Origin: CAYRJD01 sp964424585
Lineage (GTDB): Bacteria > Actinomycetota > Acidimicrobiia > Acidimicrobiales > Poriferisodalaceae
NCBI GenBank assembly: GCA_964424585.1
Contig: CAYRJD010000067.1
Location: 1 to 25,030 of the forward strand
DNA: 25,030 bases
Direction of reading: 5' to 3'
In this document: positions 23,325 to 25,030 of the stretch, in pieces
Layout of the letters: every line of letters begins with the position of its first letter
Position numbering within the stretch: the stretch's first letter is position 1
Position numbers and translations under genes: made by a program
The notes under the pieces: generated by a model
What the model was told of the DNA's origin: nothing
Databases searched by the model: none
The model's input: the letters and a program-made list of their open reading frames with translations, nothing else

Positions 23325-23555
23325 TTAGCCGCTGCGGAACACCCACTCCAGCCAGCTCTCTTTTCTTGGAGTAGCAGCGCCGCTGAAGTGCATGCCGTCG
23401 GCGAGCCATTCAGGGCGGGTGTCAGCGGGCTTGCCGGCGCTCGTGTTGTCGCGGTCGGTCGCCGCGGCACCCGATGTCGTCGTTCGGCTCGCGGCGACGT
23501 CTGCGGGCGTCGCTCGGTGCTCGGTGGATGTGTGAGGCTCTGGTGCTGGTGCCAT
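23325..23555 (-). CDS. Small disordered protein, tandem paralogue A
   Basis: A 76-aa product from ATG 23555, preceded by GGAG at 8 nt. The frame is open further upstream (to 23639) but that part includes the promoter-like block. The sequence is Ala/Thr/Pro-rich and probably disordered in the middle, with a conserved N-terminus MAPxPEPHTxTExRATxADVAA and a short aromatic C-terminus (PEWLADGM ... WLEWVFRSG). It is paralogous to the next gene upstream, sharing both ends while the centre diverged. No known family is recognised. It could be a small secreted or surface-exposed peptide, a precursor peptide or an adaptor; none is supported by an accessory gene. Confidence 0.6.
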   Translation of the reverse strand: MAPAPEPHTSTEHRATPADVAASRTTTSGAAATDRDNTSAGKPADTRPEWLADGMHFSGAATPRKESWLEWVFRSG

Positions 23556-23606
23556 CGGTTGGTCTCCTGTCTGGTCGGATCGCGTGGGCTGCGATGTCAC
23601 TGATCG

Positions 23607-23638
23607 GATGGTAGCCCCTGGGTGGGACACGCCCGACA
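23607..23638 (-). promoter_or_regulatory. Conserved upstream block of gene A (predicted promoter)
   Basis: This 32-bp block is identical to 23985-24016 upstream of gene B. On the minus strand it contains TACCAT (23613-23608), a TAnnnT -10, about 52 nt before the gene A start. No good -35 is visible. Conservation outside the small coding sequence supports a regulatory role. Confidence 0.45.
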
Positions 23639-23657
23639 TTCATCGGTTCGCTGGCGG

Positions 23658-23918
23658 CTATGCGGTGCGGAACACTGTCCGCAAGAAACCGCGATGCTGC
23701 GCGTTTGTGTCCTTGCCGCCGACGGCCATGCCGCCTGCGAGCCATGCGGGGACGCCGTTGGCGGGCTTGTCGTCGGTCGTGTCGTGGTCGGTCGAGGCGG
23801 CCTCCGCGCTGGCGTCGCGGGTCGAGGCACCATCCGCGCGGCCCTCGCCGGTTGCGGCGACGTCTGCGGTCGTCGCTCGCTGCTCGGTGGGTGTGTGAGG
23901 CTCTGGTGTTGGTGCCAT
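23658..23918 (-). CDS. Small disordered protein, tandem paralogue B
   Basis: An 86-aa product from ATG 23918, with the same GGAG ribosome site at 8 nt as gene A. N-terminus MAPTPEPHTPTEQRATTADVAA is nearly identical to A. A longer acidic Ala/Asp/Thr-rich centre (ASAEAASTDHDTTDDKPA) follows, then PAWLAGGMAVGG and the end FLRTVFRTA. The pattern P-x-W-L-x-x-GM and terminal VFR are shared with A. No transmembrane segment, catalytic motif or cysteine is present. The upstream frame to 24017 exists but starts inside the conserved promoter block. Function unknown; the coding status is supported by conservation of frame, start region and stop region between two copies. Confidence 0.6.
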   Translation of the reverse strand: MAPTPEPHTPTEQRATTADVAATGEGRADGASTRDASAEAASTDHDTTDDKPANGVPAWLAGGMAVGGKDTNAQHRGFLRTVFRTA

Positions 23919-23984
23919 CGGTTGGTCTCCTGTCTGCTCGTGCGGTTCTGGTCGCAGGGCGTGGCTGGCGATGCCCACCGGTCT

Positions 23985-24016
23985 GATGGTAGCCCCTGGG
24001 TGGGACACGCCCGACA
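23985..24016 (-). promoter_or_regulatory. Conserved upstream block of gene B (predicted promoter)
   Basis: Identical over 32 bp to 23607-23638. TACCAT (23991-23986 on the minus strand) is the -10 candidate. It lies just downstream of the 3'-end remnant of a third copy, just as gene A's block follows the 3' end of gene B. Confidence 0.45.
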
Positions 24017-24035
24017 CCCAGTGGTTCGCTTGCGG

Positions 24036-24062
24036 CTAGCCGCTGCGCCTGAACACCGACGT
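24036..24062 (-). pseudogene. 3'-end remnant of a third small-protein paralogue
   Basis: On the minus strand this reads TSVFRRSG-stop, matching the C-termini WVFRSG-stop of A and TVFRTA-stop of B. The sequence after the stop (24 nt of GGTTCGC...GCGGCTA type) also matches the region after gene B's stop. Upstream of the remnant the similarity ends where the 19-bp repeats begin, and the frame soon meets a stop. The match is short, so this rests on position and flanking similarity together. Confidence 0.5.
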
Positions 24063-24138
24063 GCGCTTATCGCAACATGCAGCGTTTATCGCAAGATGTA
24101 GCGTTTATCGCAACATGTAGCGCTCATCGCAACCTGTA
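24063..24138. repeat. Four tandem 19-bp iteron-like repeats
   Basis: Units at 24063-24081, 24082-24100, 24101-24119 and 24120-24138 follow without spacers. The third reads GCGTTTATCGCAACATGTA; the others differ from it at 1 to 3 positions. The core ATCGCAA is invariant. They end 10 bp before the start of the ATPase gene and run through its -35 and -10 region, so they are probably binding sites for a regulator or for the ATPase system itself. A replication-type iteron role is possible but unsupported, as no Rep gene is seen. Confidence 0.95.
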
Positions 24139-24142
24139 TCCT
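24137..24142 (+). promoter_or_regulatory. Predicted -10 element (TATCCT) for the DUF4143 ATPase gene
   Basis: TATCCT, preceded by TG at 24135-24136 as in an upstream-extended -10, ends 6 nt before GTG 24149. A leaderless transcript is likely. Its first two bases are the end of the last 19-bp repeat, so the array would control this promoter. Confidence 0.5.
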
Positions 24143-24148
24143 GCGACC

Positions 24149-25030
24149 GTGAGGTACACGCCACGGATTGTTGATGCTCCGCTGCGAGAGACACTGGCGG
24201 AGTGGCCCGCTGTCTTGATCGAGGGTGCTCGCGGGGTGGGCAAGACGACGACAGCCGAGCAGCAGGCGGGGTCTGTCTTCCGCCTAGAGCGCTCAGACGT
24301 GCTAGAGGAGGTCGAGGCCAACCCTCGGCTACTGCTGGAAGCCGACCCTCCAGTGCTGATCGACGAGTGGCAGCGCTACCCGGAGAGCATGAACTGGGTC
24401 CGCATGGAAGTCGACCGCGACCGCACGCCAGGCCGTTTCATTCTCACCGGCACTCCGTCGGCGACGAGGCAGGAGGGAATTCATACGGGCGCAGGCCGTG
24501 TGTTGTCGATCGAAATGCTGCCCATGTCATTGATGGAGCGAGGTGTAGCTGTTCCTACCGTCTCGCTGGGTGCCTTGCTCGCCGACCGCCAGAGCGATAT
24601 CTCTGGCAAGACGAACCTGCGACGTGTCGATTACGCCGAACTCGTAGTTCGATCTGGCTATCCCGGGATGATGGCCGCGCCCGAAGGAGTTCGACGGCGG
24701 TTGCTTGCCGACTATCTCACCCAGTTAGTACGCCGTGACGTTAGTCAACCGGCAGGTAGGCAAAGTCGCAGTCCTGCTGCGGTTAGTCGCTGGCTTACGG
24801 CGTATGCCAGACAAACAGCAACGGAAGCAAAGTTTGAGACGATTCGCGATTTGGCGCACGACGCAGAAGGCCAGACACCAGCCCGGTCAACAGTCGACAG
24901 TTACCGGACGACGCTTGAGGACCTGGGTATCGTTGCTGAGCAACTCGCTTGGGATCGTGACTGGCTGCCCATCAAGGATCGGAAGACGTCTCCCGTGCAT
25001 CACCTGGTTGATCCTGCTTTGGCGGCATCG
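24149..25030 (+). CDS. AAA_14 / DUF4143 ATPase (3' end beyond window)
   Basis: An open frame of 294 codons from GTG 24149 runs off the window end. It begins RYTPRIVDAPLRETLAEWP, followed by Walker A GARGVGKTT (26-34), Walker B PVLIDEWQRYPE (68-79; Asp72, Glu73) and the sensor-like strand FILTGTPSA (97-105). Then come GAGRVLSIEMLPMSLMERG, RSGYPGMM, YLTQLVRRDV and the start of the DUF4143 domain with STVDSYRTTLEDLGIV. This is the standard layout of AAA_14-DUF4143 proteins (usually ~400-450 aa), a widespread family of unclear function found in accessory regions. The -10 ending 6 nt before GTG 24149, and the lack of a ribosome site, favour this start. Confidence 0.9.
   Translation, partial: MRYTPRIVDAPLRETLAEWPAVLIEGARGVGKTTTAEQQAGSVFRLERSDVLEEVEANPRLLLEADPPVLIDEWQRYPESMNWVRMEVDRDRTPGRFILTGTPSATRQEGIHTGAGRVLSIEMLPMSLMERGVAVPTVSLGALLADRQSDISGKTNLRRVDYAELVVRSGYPGMMAAPEGVRRRLLADYLTQLVRRDVSQPAGRQSRSPAAVSRWLTAYARQTATEAKFETIRDLAHDAEGQTPARSTVDSYRTTLEDLGIVAEQLAWDRDWLPIKDRKTSPVHHLVDPALAAS

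Larger units (their letters stand above)
23491..23936. repeat. Duplicated 83-bp coding block of the tandem small-protein genes
   Basis: Positions 23491-23573 and 23854-23936 match over 83 bp with about four mismatches (offset 363 bp). They cover the ribosome sites and first codons of both small genes. With the duplicated promoter block (offset 378 bp) they show a tandem duplication of a roughly 370-bp gene-plus-promoter module. Confidence 0.92.

Noticed and set aside
23597..24101. Plus-strand frames (for example 23622-24101) across the small paralogues
   Set aside because: They are Cys/Arg-rich, lack family features, and are antisense to frames conserved between the two copies with matching ribosome sites and ends.
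24063..24138. A plasmid or phage replication origin based on iterons
   Set aside because: The repeats are iteron-like but no Rep protein, DnaA boxes or AT-rich unwinding region is visible, and chromosomal housekeeping genes lie nearby. A promoter-linked role explains the position better.
24202..24738. A 178-aa plus-strand gene near the window end
   Set aside because: It is an out-of-frame shadow of the AAA_14/DUF4143 ATPase, whose own frame stays open to the window end and carries Walker A and B motifs.

Overview
The window looks like a high-GC actinobacterial chromosome, probably an Acidimicrobiia-type (Ilumatobacter-like) organism. This rests on the conserved actinobacterial trio MSMEG_4193-type phosphomutase / DUF3090 / SCO1664, an actinobacterial coproheme decarboxylase, a CIRCE-controlled groL with no groES beside it, many GTG starts, and many -10-like hexamers placed 6-8 nt before a start codon (a leaderless-transcript signature). 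The taxon is inferred from gene content and codon style only.

Layout. 1-985: etfA, electron-transfer flavoprotein alpha. 1014-2882 (minus): SCO1664-like kinase-fold protein, DUF3090 and a histidine-phosphatase-type phosphomutase as one tightly packed operon. 2913-2939: a perfect CIRCE operator, then groL. 4638-7183: chdC (haem synthesis) and a long acyl-CoA dehydrogenase. 7205-10871: larE, a small receiver-like protein and glnD, coupled through two GTGA overlaps. 10895-14243 (minus): ABC permease and its ATPase. 14321-18271: a 1316-aa zinc-ribbon / class III cyclase / ATPase / TPR regulator, divergent from the ABC pair. 18307-20506: a B12-binding mutase subunit, 3-hydroxyacyl-CoA dehydrogenase and a crotonase. 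20523-21572 (minus): an APH-fold kinase of the ACAD10/11-LvaA type, divergent from cytidine deaminase across a 14-bp palindrome that is a good operator candidate.

Much of the core is acyl-CoA metabolism: etfA, acyl-CoA dehydrogenase, hydroxyacyl-CoA dehydrogenase, crotonase, B12 mutase subunit and APH-type kinase. Nitrogen sensing (glnD), cAMP signalling, haem synthesis and protein folding genes lie between them.

From about 22.05 kb the character changes. There is a 37-bp direct repeat, an HNH endonuclease, an unrecognised membrane-anchored protein, two tandem paralogous small disordered proteins with duplicated promoters, a 3'-end remnant that looks like a third copy, and then four tandem 19-bp repeats directly against the start of an AAA_14/DUF4143 ATPase that runs off the window. 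This 3-kb accessory segment is the most novel part. The 19-bp iteron-like array overlapping a predicted leaderless promoter, apparently joined to a broken copy of the small-protein array, is the strongest candidate for something undescribed.
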